A stretch of DNA of 51,796 bases, from assembly GCA_006503475.1 (NCBI GenBank), contig RSEH01000302.1, positions 1-51,796 on the forward strand, in the 5' to 3' direction. The position numbers were made by a program, and so were the translations under genes. The stretch's first letter is position 1. The number at the start of each line of letters is the position of its first letter. The stretch comes from Stentor roeselii (taxonomy: Eukaryota; Ciliophora; Heterotrichea; Heterotrichida; Stentoridae). Below the pieces are notes generated by a model. The model saw nothing but the letters and a program-made list of their open reading frames with translations, had not been told where the DNA came from and ran no database searches. Below, one piece after another: positions 38,522 to 48,825 of the stretch.

Positions 38522-41500
38522 TTATCTAAAATTTAACTCTAATAACCCTACAAAAGTTAAACGATCATCTATGTTCGAACTGAGCATCATCTCCAATAGT
38601 TTAGTAATCCATGTGAGCCCATTTTTCCTTAAAGTTACAAAATAAACTGCAATCCTTTCCATATCCTCATTCAATTTCCTAGAAATAGCGAGTTGTAAAA
38701 TAATTTTCCCTAAAAAATAAATATTTTCTTTCTCAATATTATTTTTAATAGATTCACTATTAAGATTATTTAGACTGACACAGTGATTGTAATTCACGAG
38801 CTTTATATTGTGATCTTTATCAATCAAAAAATAATCAGCTTTGATAGATGTTAAAAAAATATTATTTTTTTGCATAATCACGAAAGTATTCAATAATGAA
38901 AAGACTATCTTCTCAATATCACTCTTTGGAGTCCCACAACCTGATCTTTTCAACTTATTTATAAAAGTCTTTAAACTGATTCCTTGACTTTCAAAGATTA
39001 ATCCAAAACTATTGTGATTTTCAATGAATTCAAAATAATCACAAAAACAATGATTTATTTCCTGATGATTTTTAAGTATATCATGTAATATTATATTATT
39101 TTTTAAATCATTTCTTAGGTTTTCTTTTGATACTAAAGAAAGACCTGGACTTAATATATACTTTTTAATGAAATAACTTTGGTTATAAAGTTGGGATTCA
39201 ATATATTGAATTTTATAATTTTTTTTTTCTATTTGTTTTATAAGACAATTTGTTGGCAATTCTTTAAGAATTCTTATTATTTCCTCAGAACTTGAATTTT
39301 TTAAATTTTCAGAGTGAAATTGATTTCTATCAAATAAAAGTTCTTTAATCATAATCAACTTTTGTCCGATATTTTTATTCTTAATAAAATTTTGTAAGTA
39401 ATTTAAAATCAGTAGGTTGAATTGGAATTTTCCTTTTTTCCTTAAGCAGGTGAATTTATTAAGATTCACCAAATTTTTCATTAATTTTGGCTCTAAATAC
39501 TTTACATAGACCCCATGAATAGCAAATCTGAGAATAAACTCAAAAATCTCAAAGACTTTATCGATTGTCAGTGAATAAAAATAATCCCAAAGCGAATTCG
39601 AGATAATTTCTATAAATTTTTTCTCAAGAAACTTGAAAGATTTCGTTGAATCATTATTAATAAGGCAGTCTTCCCTTACATCTTCAACAAAAAGATATAA
39701 AGACTGAACATCAAGCTGATTTTTTATAATTTTCTTTAAGTTATAGTTAAAAATAAATGAAAGCTTATGAATAAATGAAACCTCTTGTAACTGATCCTCA
39801 TATCCAAATCTAATTTTCGACCCATCATCAGAAAAAAATATTTTTTCAATAGTTTCAAATCGAGAAAAGTATTTAAATTCACAAATAAGTTCCACCTCAT
39901 CTTTAACAATCCAAACTTTAACAATTCCATAATCATGACCAGTGACAAGAAACTTCTTATCTGTTGAAAAAGAAAAACATTTTTCATTTAATTCAAAACT
40001 CGAAACTTCTTCATTCCCATCAAAATTTTCTTCAATTTTAAAACCTTCCCAATCCATTTTCTCTTTTTCTTCAATAATTCTATTCAAATCATCTAAACCT
40101 TTATTAAAACCAACAGATTCTCTTTCTTCATAAATGTCCCAAATTTTCAAACATCTGTCAGAAGACCCAGTGGCTAAAAACCTGTCATCATGTGAAAAAT
40201 CAAGACAAGTGATATTATCTGAATGTTCATGAATTGAAAATTTTTCTTGATTTTTATGAAAGTCACGAATTTTCACACTGTTGTCTGAAGAGCCAGTAGC
40301 GATTAATCTGCCGTCTGATGAAAATTTCAAGCAAGTTATGGAATGTGAAAAGTATTTCACTGTGTAAAACTCTTGAAAATCTTTAGTGTTCCAGACCTTT
40401 AGGGTGTAGTCACTGAGACCAGCTGCTAAGTAGTCTCCGCTTGGAGAGTAACTTAAGCAGGTTGAAGTACTGGAGGTTAAATAAAGAAATAATGATTCTT
40501 GCTTTGTTTTAATATTCCAGATCTTTATTAGTTTTTCGGTGGATCCGGTAGCTATGAAGTGTCCACATTTAGAATATGAAAGACATAGGATGTTGTAACG
40601 ATGATTATTTAACATCATTGGAGTAGATGTTTTTTCTATATTGAAAATTTTTATTATCTTGTTATTGGATCCTACTGCTAGTAAATTCTTTTTATTGGAA
40701 AAAGATAAGCAGGGGTTTATTGATTCATTATAGGTTTTAGAATAGACTTCTGAACCAAGTATTATATCCCAGATAATAAGTCTATGGTTATCTACCAATG
40801 AGGCTAAATACTTATTATCTGAAGATAAAACTATTCGTGAAACAGTATTAAAATTTCCAATTAAAGTCACCTTATCTTCTTTCGTATCAAAATTGCACAC
40901 TTTTATAGTTCCACAATTAAATCCTCCAGCAAATAACTCTCCATCCCTCGAAACTTCAATACATGTTACCCCACTTAAACCAAAATTAACAAAACATTCT
41001 CTATCTTCTCTCAAGTTCCAAATACTAAAACAATCATTTCCAGATAACATAAAAATCCTATCTTTCCTAAAAATCAAAGAAAAAACTCTACCAGGGCCCT
41101 TATTACATAAAATTTTCTCTTCCTTATCTTGAAAATTCCATATTTTTACAATAAACTCTTCTTCAGATCCTGCCACAAGAAAATTTGCATCAGAGGAAAA
41201 AGCAAGACAAGCAACTTTAAAATAAGATTTGAAAATATTTTCTTCATTTTCTTCATTTTTTATCTTTTCCATGTTCCATATCTTAATTGTTCCATCCCAA
41301 GAGCCTGATGCTAAAAGTTTTCCGTTTGGTGAATAGCAAATGCAGGTTACTTTATCAGAATGCTTTGAAGGTATCAAAAATTCATCCCTTGTCGATAATT
41401 CCCAGATGATTATTTGACTGTTGTCTGAAGATACCGAAGCTAGAAACTGATCATCATTTGAAAAAGAAAGACTTGTTATTTGAGTAGGTCGGTTAAATAA

Positions 41501-42895
41501 AGTCATATCTTCAGTTAGATCTTGTAAATTCCAGATCTTTACACTTTCATCATGTGAAGCAGTCGCTATGAACATTCCATCTGAAGTGCATTTTAAGTCA
41601 GAAATAATATCATTATGCCCAATAAACCTAAAAATTTTAACCCTTTCCTTAAAATCCCAAATTTCTAAATATTTAAAAACCCCTGCAAATAAAACTGTTC
41701 CATCACATGAAAAAGTAATGCAAGTAACAACCATTCCACAACAATCCAATGAAAATTCCTCTTTTTTGCCCTTCACCCTCCAAGCCCTAATAAAATTTCC
41801 AGACCCAAAAGCCACAAACTCACCATCAACAGAAAAAGCCAAACAAGAAACTTCCTCATAATGTCCATTAACAACCATTTTCTTTTTTTCAAATAAATCC
41901 CAGACTTTTATACTTGTTTCCTTCGACCCAGTCACTAAAAATCTTCGAGAAGAAGAAAAATCCATGCATAAAAGTTCTTCATCAATAAATAAAGTGTCTT
42001 CTTCTTTGAATTCTTTAAAATTCAAAATTTTGATGGTACCGTCTTTAAACCCTATAGCTACAAAAGTCCCCTCATGTGAAAAAGATAAACAAGTTATTTC
42101 AGATATTTGGAAGTCTAGATTTAATTTTAATTGAAATTTATCTAGTTCCCAAATTTTTACACTTTTGTCTTCGCTTCCTGATACTAAATAGTCACCGTTT
42201 ACGCTGTAAGCAAGACAAGAAACTTTCTCGTAGTGATTGAAAAAAGTTGATATTTCGATTTGATTGGATATTTTCCAGATTTTTATGCAACCGTCTTCAC
42301 TTCCTGCTGAGAGGAAATTATTATCTGGGGAATAGCAGAGGGATGTTATCTCATATGAGTGGCCTGAAAGATAAGACACTTCTTGTTTATCTTGAATGCT
42401 CCATATTGACACTAAGCTATCAGATGAGCCTACTGCCAAAAATTTGCCATTTAGACTAAAGGATAAGCAAAGTGGAGTGTAAGAGTAAGTATCAAATGAA
42501 TGCTCTTCTTTCTTTTCTTGCATGTTCCAAATCTTTATTGTTTTATCTTCAGAGGATGTGGCTAAAAATTTTCCATCGGTTGAGTAACTCAAACTATTCA
42601 CTATTCCAGAATGCCCAAATAGTGAGAATTTCTCAAGATTTTCCATATTCCAGACTTCAATTTCATGTCTAACCAAGGCTGATATAAAAGACCCACAAGG
42701 AGAATACGCTATTCCTCTAACAGGGTGTTTATTGATCTCTAAGATATTAGCAGGCCAGGAGAAGAACTTTCCTAATGAATTTTCTTGATATTTTCGATAA
42801 AATTGAAAAGTATCCTCAGCTTTCTTATTGTTTGAAGTGACTTTGCGTTCCTCTTGAACCATAATATTTTCTGACCTATGAACAGAATCATTCAT
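38522..42895 (-). CDS. Giant WD40-repeat protein with C-terminal pseudokinase-like domain
   Basis: A 1457-residue protein. Residues ~50-1000 contain at least 22 WD40 repeats (for example IEVWNMENLEK, IKIWNMQEKKE, VSIWSIQDKQ, IKVWDLFEKKK, IKIWNMEKIKN, LKVWNTKDFQE, LKIWDIYEERE), enough for three propellers. A helical region of about 200 residues follows (roughly 1000-1200). The last ~250 residues have a kinase-fold pattern: LIFESQGISLKTFINKL resembles the hinge/alphaD, IVFSLLNTFVIMQKNNIFLTSIKADYFLIDKDHNIKLVNYNH the catalytic and DFG loops, and KENIYFLGKIILQLA with WITKLLEMMLSSNIDDRLTFVGLLEL the F-to-I helices. The catalytic HRD is replaced by LTS, the DFG by VNY, and the loop Asn by Tyr, so activity is not expected. 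Function is unknown; possibly a signalling scaffold. Confidence 0.78.
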   Translation of the reverse strand: MNDSVHRSENIMVQEERKVTSNNKKAEDTFQFYRKYQENSLGKFFSWPANILEINKHPVRGIAYSPCGSFISALVRHEIEVWNMENLEKFSLFGHSGIVNSLSYSTDGKFLATSSEDKTIKIWNMQEKKEEHSFDTYSYTPLCLSFSLNGKFLAVGSSDSLVSIWSIQDKQEVSYLSGHSYEITSLCYSPDNNFLSAGSEDGCIKIWKISNQIEISTFFNHYEKVSCLAYSVNGDYLVSGSEDKSVKIWELDKFQLKLNLDFQISEITCLSFSHEGTFVAIGFKDGTIKILNFKEFKEEDTLFIDEELLCMDFSSSRRFLVTGSKETSIKVWDLFEKKKMVVNGHYEEVSCLAFSVDGEFVAFGSGNFIRAWRVKGKKEEFSLDCCGMVVTCITFSCDGTVLFAGVFKYLEIWDFKERVKIFRFIGHNDIISDLKCTSDGMFIATASHDESVKIWNLQDLTEDMTLFNRPTQITSLSFSNDDQFLASVSSDNSQIIIWELSTRDEFLIPSKHSDKVTCICYSPNGKLLASGSWDGTIKIWNMEKIKNEENEENIFKSYFKVACLAFSSDANFLVAGSEEEFIVKIWNFQDKEEKILCNKGPGRVFSLIFRKDRIFMLSGNDCFSIWNLREDRECFVNFGLSGVTCIEVSRDGELFAGGFNCGTIKVCNFDTKEDKVTLIGNFNTVSRIVLSSDNKYLASLVDNHRLIIWDIILGSEVYSKTYNESINPCLSFSNKKNLLAVGSNNKIIKIFNIEKTSTPMMLNNHRYNILCLSYSKCGHFIATGSTEKLIKIWNIKTKQESLFLYLTSSTSTCLSYSPSGDYLAAGLSDYTLKVWNTKDFQEFYTVKYFSHSITCLKFSSDGRLIATGSSDNSVKIRDFHKNQEKFSIHEHSDNITCLDFSHDDRFLATGSSDRCLKIWDIYEERESVGFNKGLDDLNRIIEEKEKMDWEGFKIEENFDGNEEVSSFELNEKCFSFSTDKKFLVTGHDYGIVKVWIVKDEVELICEFKYFSRFETIEKIFFSDDGSKIRFGYEDQLQEVSFIHKLSFIFNYNLKKIIKNQLDVQSLYLFVEDVREDCLINNDSTKSFKFLEKKFIEIISNSLWDYFYSLTIDKVFEIFEFILRFAIHGVYVKYLEPKLMKNLVNLNKFTCLRKKGKFQFNLLILNYLQNFIKNKNIGQKLIMIKELLFDRNQFHSENLKNSSSEEIIRILKELPTNCLIKQIEKKNYKIQYIESQLYNQSYFIKKYILSPGLSLVSKENLRNDLKNNIILHDILKNHQEINHCFCDYFEFIENHNSFGLIFESQGISLKTFINKLKRSGCGTPKSDIEKIVFSLLNTFVIMQKNNIFLTSIKADYFLIDKDHNIKLVNYNHCVSLNNLNSESIKNNIEKENIYFLGKIILQLAISRKLNEDMERIAVYFVTLRKNGLTWITKLLEMMLSSNIDDRLTFVGLLELNFR

Positions 42896-43871
42896 TTTAT
42901 ATAAAATTCAATCAAAGCTTTGAATTTATTCAACATAAAACTGGAGGAAAGGTGTTATTTTTGTTTTATTTACTTAAAGTCCCTGGAAAAATTAAAAAAT
43001 TGATTCAAAATATAAAGAAATTCAGATGTAAACCAATTTCAATAATTATTCAAACTTATTAGTCTCGAAATATTTGCTCAAAAAGATTCTGCTTTTCTGA
43101 TAAAATTAATTTTTCATATGATTTCTGATTGACATGCCATTTCTTGACAAAAATAACAACATAATATAAACTAAATCTCTTTCAAGTAGAAACTGGAAAT
43201 ATACGATAAACTGAATCTCGTGGAAGTAAAAACGAAAACAGTAATTTTCATCGATTTACTATTCAACTTTATTTATTCATTCTTAAGTCTACCCAAAAAG
43301 AATAGCCAAAACTATAAATCCACTTACAAAATAGACCTTTACTACTTTTATGGAATTTAATGATACCATCTAAAGCTACACTCATTAAAAGTTCAATATC
43401 ATGAAAGATATTTATGAAGGTAGTCATTGTTATACTAAAGTTTAACCTCATACATTTAAATGTACTAATGAGGCAATAACTATAAATTTAATAATATATT
43501 CTTAGCATATCTTATTGAACAAAGTTTAAATTGAATAATATATTCTTAACATATCATATGAAAAAACTCTAATCATCTGAACCAAAAATATTATAATTTT
43601 CTTAAAATAGTCTTTGTACACAGAAAGTGCATATATAATAATCAATTTGTATAAAAATTTCTTGAAAACAATGGAAATTTAGTGAATAAGTCAGGAAATA
43701 TTTCAGAAATTTATCCTCACAAAGACTCTCTTCTACTCAATCAAAAATCAAACAATTCTGAGTTGAAATTACTATAATTCCCCAATTCCCATATATCAAA
43801 CACAAAGCTTTAAAAAGATTCTAAAGTTAAAATATTCAATCAAAAGAATAATTTGTTTACTTAGTCTATAA
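42896..43871. other. Divergent intergenic region between WD40 genes
   Basis: A 976-nt AT-rich gap. It contains an imperfect direct repeat AATAATATATTCTTARCATATC at about 43487 and 43536 and a doubtful 60-codon minus-strand ORF (43269-43451). Confidence 0.45.
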
Positions 43872-45860
43872 ATGGACAAAATCTTTGTAAAGCATGGGTT
43901 TCTTGCTAATCAAAAAGTAATAAACGACTCAAAACTACTAAAAGAACTTCGCAAAAATAATAAAATCTCAGTTCAAAGACTATACGATTTCAGCAACATA
44001 AACTACAAAACAATCTTCAAAAAATCTCTGCGTCAGAGAATCTCTCTTCTTGAAAACATAAAAAATAACTACAAAAATTTCATCTTCAACTTAAAAACAA
44101 AAATCATCGAAACAATCGAAGAAATCTCAAAAGTTAAAATAAAAACCCTTGAAAATGAAATAAAACTTTTCAAAGACCTTTCACATCTAAAAATATTTTA
44201 TCATAATCATTTAAGTCAAATAGAAGAAATTATGAATAATTCACTAACAGAAAATTATCTTCACAACTTTGATGTCGTTGAAAATATGAAAAAACTTTAC
44301 AATCAGGAATTTTACTCGAAAAAAAAGAATAAAATTTTACTTGATCATTATTTTTCATTAAAAAATCAGGGAATTGTCACTTGTTGTGTTTTGTCGAAAG
44401 ATGAGAAATTTTTGTTTGTAGGATGTAAAGATGGACTTATTAGAAAGTGGAAAGTTCCTAGTTTTCAAGAAGAGATGATGTTTTATGGTCATAAAGATAG
44501 TGTTCGAGAGATCTTTAGTGATGAGGAGATAAAAAGAGTTGTTTCTGTTGATGAGGATTGCATTATTAAATTGTGGAAATATAATAAAGACTTGTGCTAC
44601 AAACAGATAAAAATTGAAAATTTTTCATGTATGAGTCTTAATACAGTTAATAGGATTTTAACTGTTTTAACTAATAATTGTAGTATTTGCCTTGTTGACT
44701 ACCCAAACATGAAAAAAATCAAAGAACTATCCTTAATGTTCAACATCTCATCAATACTAGAAATCACAAGTGAAACATTTTTCAGTTATTCAACAGGAGA
44801 TGACAAATTATTCCACAAATTCAAAATAACCCCAGAAAAATCAATAATTTCACTCGACATAAAATACGATACAAACTTTACAATGATCTCAATTTCAGAA
44901 AAAAAAGACTTTTTCATGACCTTAGATGAATCCAAAAAACTATCAAAAATCGACATAAGCACTTTTTACGTTCTCGAAGAATATTTCTTAGAAATAACAA
45001 ACACCATAAGATCGATAGTCCTTTACGATAACGACAATTCAATACTAGTGATAGAAGATATAAAATCATTTTCCTACAACTTGAATTCCAGGGTGTTAAA
45101 TCAAACAGAGGCAGTTTCCTTTAAAAAATTTCTCTTTCCAAAAAAACATGATTTTTTCATTGGATTCACTCAGACAGGGGTAGGCCATAAATTAGAAACC
45201 TCCAGATTTCAATCATTAAAAAAACTAACAGAAAATGAAATATATGACAATAAATTCATTGACAATATTAATTTTTATAAGCTTTGTCGAAGATCTGATA
45301 AAACATGCTATATTTGGAATTATCAGACAAATTTAAGTAAAGACATTCGAAACATTGGATTTGTTTTTAAGTTTTCCTGTTCTGGTGATGGGAAATTTTT
45401 AGGGTTATTGATTGGAGAAATGTTTGTTCAGGTGATAAAGACGGAAAATTTTGAGACTTTTTATGAAGTTGATGTGAAAGGAGGAGCTGTTTCTTTGGTT
45501 TTAAATTATGTTGGTTCTTGCTTCGCTATTTTTAATAGAAAAATTGATTCGATGAGTGTTGAGGTCTATGGATTGAGAAAAGATTCTCCTAATTTGTGCA
45601 CGTTTAAGATTGGGAATCATGTAAAAGAAATGAAGTTTTCTAGTAATGGGATTTATTTACTTGTTTTGAATGAATTTGGAGCATTTTTGTTGTTTAATCT
45701 TGTTACTGAGGACAGGATTTGGAAATCAGAGGAAGGAATGATGTCGCTACCAGTAAAAAGTATTTCTCTTATTCATCAGGATTTGGTTATTGAAGTGATT
45801 ATGAAGAATAAGAAGAAAAAGTTCATTGATATAGAAGTCCCAAGTTGTTGGAATAATTAG
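43872..45860 (+). CDS. Divergent coiled-coil / WD40-like protein
   Basis: A 662-residue protein. It lacks the Cys/His module of its neighbours: residues 1-130 are Lys/Asn-rich helix (IKNNYKNFIFNLKTKIIETIEEISKVKIKTLE). Residues ~140 onward have weak WD40 repeats, the clearest being VTCCVLSKDEKFLFVGCKDGLIRKWKV and IKLWKYNKD; later ones have lost the WD signature (WNYQTNLSK, FKFSCSGDGKFLGLLIGEMFVQVIKTENF). The helix-then-WD40 plan, with NQEFYS…GIVTCCVLSKDEK near SQDFHS…GAFYCLTISRDGK of the gene at 33786, suggests a diverged paralogue. Function is unknown. Confidence 0.65.
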   Translation: MDKIFVKHGFLANQKVINDSKLLKELRKNNKISVQRLYDFSNINYKTIFKKSLRQRISLLENIKNNYKNFIFNLKTKIIETIEEISKVKIKTLENEIKLFKDLSHLKIFYHNHLSQIEEIMNNSLTENYLHNFDVVENMKKLYNQEFYSKKKNKILLDHYFSLKNQGIVTCCVLSKDEKFLFVGCKDGLIRKWKVPSFQEEMMFYGHKDSVREIFSDEEIKRVVSVDEDCIIKLWKYNKDLCYKQIKIENFSCMSLNTVNRILTVLTNNCSICLVDYPNMKKIKELSLMFNISSILEITSETFFSYSTGDDKLFHKFKITPEKSIISLDIKYDTNFTMISISEKKDFFMTLDESKKLSKIDISTFYVLEEYFLEITNTIRSIVLYDNDNSILVIEDIKSFSYNLNSRVLNQTEAVSFKKFLFPKKHDFFIGFTQTGVGHKLETSRFQSLKKLTENEIYDNKFIDNINFYKLCRRSDKTCYIWNYQTNLSKDIRNIGFVFKFSCSGDGKFLGLLIGEMFVQVIKTENFETFYEVDVKGGAVSLVLNYVGSCFAIFNRKIDSMSVEVYGLRKDSPNLCTFKIGNHVKEMKFSSNGIYLLVLNEFGAFLLFNLVTEDRIWKSEEGMMSLPVKSISLIHQDLVIEVIMKNKKKKFIDIEVPSCWNN

Positions 45861-46243
45861 GAGTCTTTAATGTAGCAGGTTAATTTAGTTAGAGTTTTTA
45901 CAATGAGTACCAAATCCACAAATGAAATTAAATTATTTTTGATAAATTAATAAAAGTGCTCGATTAATAACAAATAAAATAATTCTATTTTCATTCTAAT
46001 CATGATCACCTCAAATAACAAAATTATATCAATAGTTATAATAATCCATCTAGTACTTACCATTAAAGATAATTCCAAAAAAATCTTAAATAAAATCCTG
46101 ACTCTTTTCCCTAACTTCAACAATTCCAACCTTATTCAAAAATCCATCATTCCCAAATAACCAAAACCTAAATTCCAACCAAGCCCCAACCCATTCAATC
46201 CCCATCCCTAAAAACTCTAAAAAATTTCCTAAATTCTCTAAAA
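45861..46243. other. Intergenic, AT-rich
   Basis: 383 nt; only a doubtful minus-strand ORF of 60 codons (45947-46129). No other feature is seen. Confidence 0.4.
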
Positions 46244-46975
46244 ATGATAGAAAGAAAGCCAATAAAACTGAAGGCAAATTTTCAAATTCCTATTTCAAGT
46301 CCGGACCCATCCAATTCCAAGCGTTCTCAAGAAACCTCAACATTTAATTACTCATCCCGAATTGAATATTCTCCAACTCTTTTCGCTGAGGGTCAATCAA
46401 TGCGTTCTCATTCGGCGCGTAACCAGTTTTCGATGACTAAGTTGCCGTCGGCATTGCCGACGGTGATAAAAGACAATAAAGTTTATTCCGGGTTGAAAAG
46501 CGAAGACTACTTGGAGAACATGATTGGGAAACTGAAGACTTTCACTGAAGAGAGAAAAAAGAAGACCAGAAAACTGACGAAAAATAAAACAAACTTAGTG
46601 AGTCTCTCTTTAGAAACTCAGAGATTTGCACCTGTTCAAAGTCTTGTCATTAGAAGTCTGGAAAGTCCTAATCCTCGCCCTGCCCCGACGAGCAATACTT
46701 GTCAAGTCTCTCTTGGAATTGAGCCCAGATGTATGATTCGACTGCCTACTGTGGGGAAGAGGAAGGAAATGACTGTAAAAAAGAAAAAAATCGTGTTTTC
46801 CTCTCCACAACCTGTTATTGAAGATAAAGTCGTCAAGGGTAAAAAACCTTTCACACCTTTTTCCTTTTCAAAGAATAGAAAGAAAGAAGACAGGCAGAAA
46901 CCTTTGCATTCTAACAGTAAAGGCCTTCTTACTGTAAGTTCTTTTCGCGTAGGTAAACTTGAAGATTCTTTATAA
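46244..46975 (+). CDS. Basic, probably disordered protein of unknown function
   Basis: A 243-residue protein, very rich in Lys, Ser and Pro, with no recognised domain. A short helix (YLENMIGKLKTFTEERKKKTRKL) lies in the middle. Low complexity and many S/T-P sites (SSPDPSNS, SPTLF, SPNPRPAPT) suggest a phosphorylated, disordered linker or a cytoskeletal protein. The start ATG at 46244 follows a C-rich leader. A perfect 8-bp hairpin lies in its coding sequence (46445-46463). Confidence 0.55.
   Translation: MIERKPIKLKANFQIPISSPDPSNSKRSQETSTFNYSSRIEYSPTLFAEGQSMRSHSARNQFSMTKLPSALPTVIKDNKVYSGLKSEDYLENMIGKLKTFTEERKKKTRKLTKNKTNLVSLSLETQRFAPVQSLVIRSLESPNPRPAPTSNTCQVSLGIEPRCMIRLPTVGKRKEMTVKKKKIVFSSPQPVIEDKVVKGKKPFTPFSFSKNRKKEDRQKPLHSNSKGLLTVSSFRVGKLEDSL
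46445..46463. repeat. Perfect 8-bp hairpin in coding sequence
   Basis: CCGTCGGC-ATT-GCCGACGG, a GC-rich inverted repeat coding for PSALPT. It is the third such hairpin within a coding sequence in this window. Confidence 0.6.
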
Positions 46976-47097
46976 GTAAGATTTTCACTTGTTTAACTTA
47001 AAGTCTTGTTCTTTGAAAAACTGATAAAATTCAAAAACCTTAAAAAATCTTAGAAAAATCCTTAAAAACTTTTGAGAAAAGAAAATAAATCATAAAT

Positions 47098-48792
47098 ATG
47101 CTGGGATCAGATTCCGCTGGTATTCTTCCTCCATTCCACAAAACTCCGCACGTTTCCTCATCAATCGCGCCGTTCAAGTCCTCTTTAAACAAGAACCCGA
47201 GTTATTTTTCTCTTGTTCGTTCACCAGATGTACTTCTTGAAAAAAAAAAATTGAAAGAAGAAAATTGGCGTTTGAAGCAACTTTTACATTCACTTAACGA
47301 AGAAAACTTGAAATTGAAGCAAAAACTCTCACAAAAGTCAGAACCACGACTTTCGATGGCTGATGGGTCGCAGTTTGTTAATCAAAGTCGATATATTGAT
47401 GTGCTTCAGGACTCGCTTAGAATGCTTAGAAGTGAATTGAATAAAAAAAAACAGGAAAACTTGGAACTTAAGAAGAAATTAGCGAAAGATGAAAAACCGG
47501 CTGATGCTATTAAGGTTAAGTCGTCTAGAGGAAGTTTTCACTCGAATGACTCGCAAAATGAGCAAGGACAGGAAAAATTGGTTAATGAGTTGACAAGAAA
47601 TGTGACCTACCTTCAAAGCGAGGTCCGCATCATGCAAGAAGACAGAGCCGCAGCTTTATCAAAAGTTTCAGAACTAAGAGAAAAGCTCCAAGATATCAAT
47701 TCACGTAAAGCCGAACTTTCAATACAGAAGATGGAAGGACTTTCCGTGGAAACAGAAAAAATCATATTAAAACTCCCAAAAAGATTAAATTCCAGCCTAA
47801 ATCTTCGCCTAGACGGCGACAGGGTCCTAAAGCGAGAAAACTTAAAAAGCGACCAAGCCAACGTGAACCGTTTTTTCAGGAACTTTTTCATGGAACTAAG
47901 CAATAACAACCTAGAACTAAAAAGCGTCATCAACTACATCAACCGAAGTGTTCAGGACCTCTCTTTAGACCTTTTTATTGAAACCTTGAACTACTACCGA
48001 ATTCGAGTAAATCCAGTCGAAATCGAAGAAACTTTTAATTTCATCAAAGACGGTAAAAATCTAACAAAAGACGAATTCATTGCGATTTTGCAGAACTACG
48101 GATATGAATACGACTCAAGTAAAAGTTCTGATATCAGCTCTGGGTCTGAATCGCCTGCAGCTGTTAAAATCACCATCACAAAGCATGTTGAAAGAGGAGT
48201 TTCTACTGTTTTTGATAATATTTCATTACATTTGAGAGAAATCGCTATCAGTAAAGAAGATATTGTTAAGAAATGTGAAGACGGGTTAAATCTTTCTGTC
48301 AACTTCTCTGGTTTACTTGCTTTTTTTCAAGAACATGACTTCTTGATCACTGACCCGAACGATAGAACTTTTGTGACTGTCAATTTCATGGAAGGCTTTG
48401 AATTGAAATCACGGAAGGAAATCACTGAAAAGTGCCTTGAAGGGTTTTTTAAGTTTCCTGATGACTTTGAAATGAATTTAGAAAATGTTGAAAGGATTTT
48501 ACAAGAAATCTCTGAAGTAAAAGATGAATTTCTTTTAAAATGCAGGGAATATGATACCTTGTCAGTTGAAACTCTCAGCTGGGAAGTGCTTCACGAGCTT
48601 CTTAAAAACATGAACCTGGTAACTGAAAAAGACGTGATTGACTTGAAGTTCCACTGCTACTTCCTCAACAAAAACCTAAAAAAAATCCCTTATTCAGCCC
48701 TAGTAAGTGAAACATCTCTAAAAGTTGAAGTACCTGAAGTCAAACCTCAGATCAAGACCTTCTTCCGGATGAAGACAGTGAACAAGCAGTAG
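47098..48792 (+). CDS. Coiled-coil protein with EF-hand-like C-terminal part
   Basis: A 564-residue protein. Residues 45-125 and 155-210 are strong coiled coils (LEKKKLKEENWRLKQLLHSLNEENLKLKQKL). Residues ~240-345 resemble a pair of helix-loop-helix units (VNRFFRNFFMELSNNNLELKSVINYINRSVQDLSLDLFIETLNYYRIRVNPVEIEETFNFIKDGKNLTKDEFIAIL), like EF-hands without canonical Ca-binding loops; a further helical region spans 360-540. No enzyme motif is seen. It may be a cytoskeletal or basal-body structural protein, which is inference. It ends 33 nt before ATG8 on the same strand. Confidence 0.55.
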   Translation: MLGSDSAGILPPFHKTPHVSSSIAPFKSSLNKNPSYFSLVRSPDVLLEKKKLKEENWRLKQLLHSLNEENLKLKQKLSQKSEPRLSMADGSQFVNQSRYIDVLQDSLRMLRSELNKKKQENLELKKKLAKDEKPADAIKVKSSRGSFHSNDSQNEQGQEKLVNELTRNVTYLQSEVRIMQEDRAAALSKVSELREKLQDINSRKAELSIQKMEGLSVETEKIILKLPKRLNSSLNLRLDGDRVLKRENLKSDQANVNRFFRNFFMELSNNNLELKSVINYINRSVQDLSLDLFIETLNYYRIRVNPVEIEETFNFIKDGKNLTKDEFIAILQNYGYEYDSSKSSDISSGSESPAAVKITITKHVERGVSTVFDNISLHLREIAISKEDIVKKCEDGLNLSVNFSGLLAFFQEHDFLITDPNDRTFVTVNFMEGFELKSRKEITEKCLEGFFKFPDDFEMNLENVERILQEISEVKDEFLLKCREYDTLSVETLSWEVLHELLKNMNLVTEKDVIDLKFHCYFLNKNLKKIPYSALVSETSLKVEVPEVKPQIKTFFRMKTVNKQ

Positions 48793-48825
48793 ATAATTAA
48801 TAAAGTTTATATCTTTCCATTTATA

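Noticed and set aside
43269-43451. 60-codon minus-strand ORF between the WD40 genes
   Set aside because: No recognisable similarity to WD40 or zinc-module paralogues.
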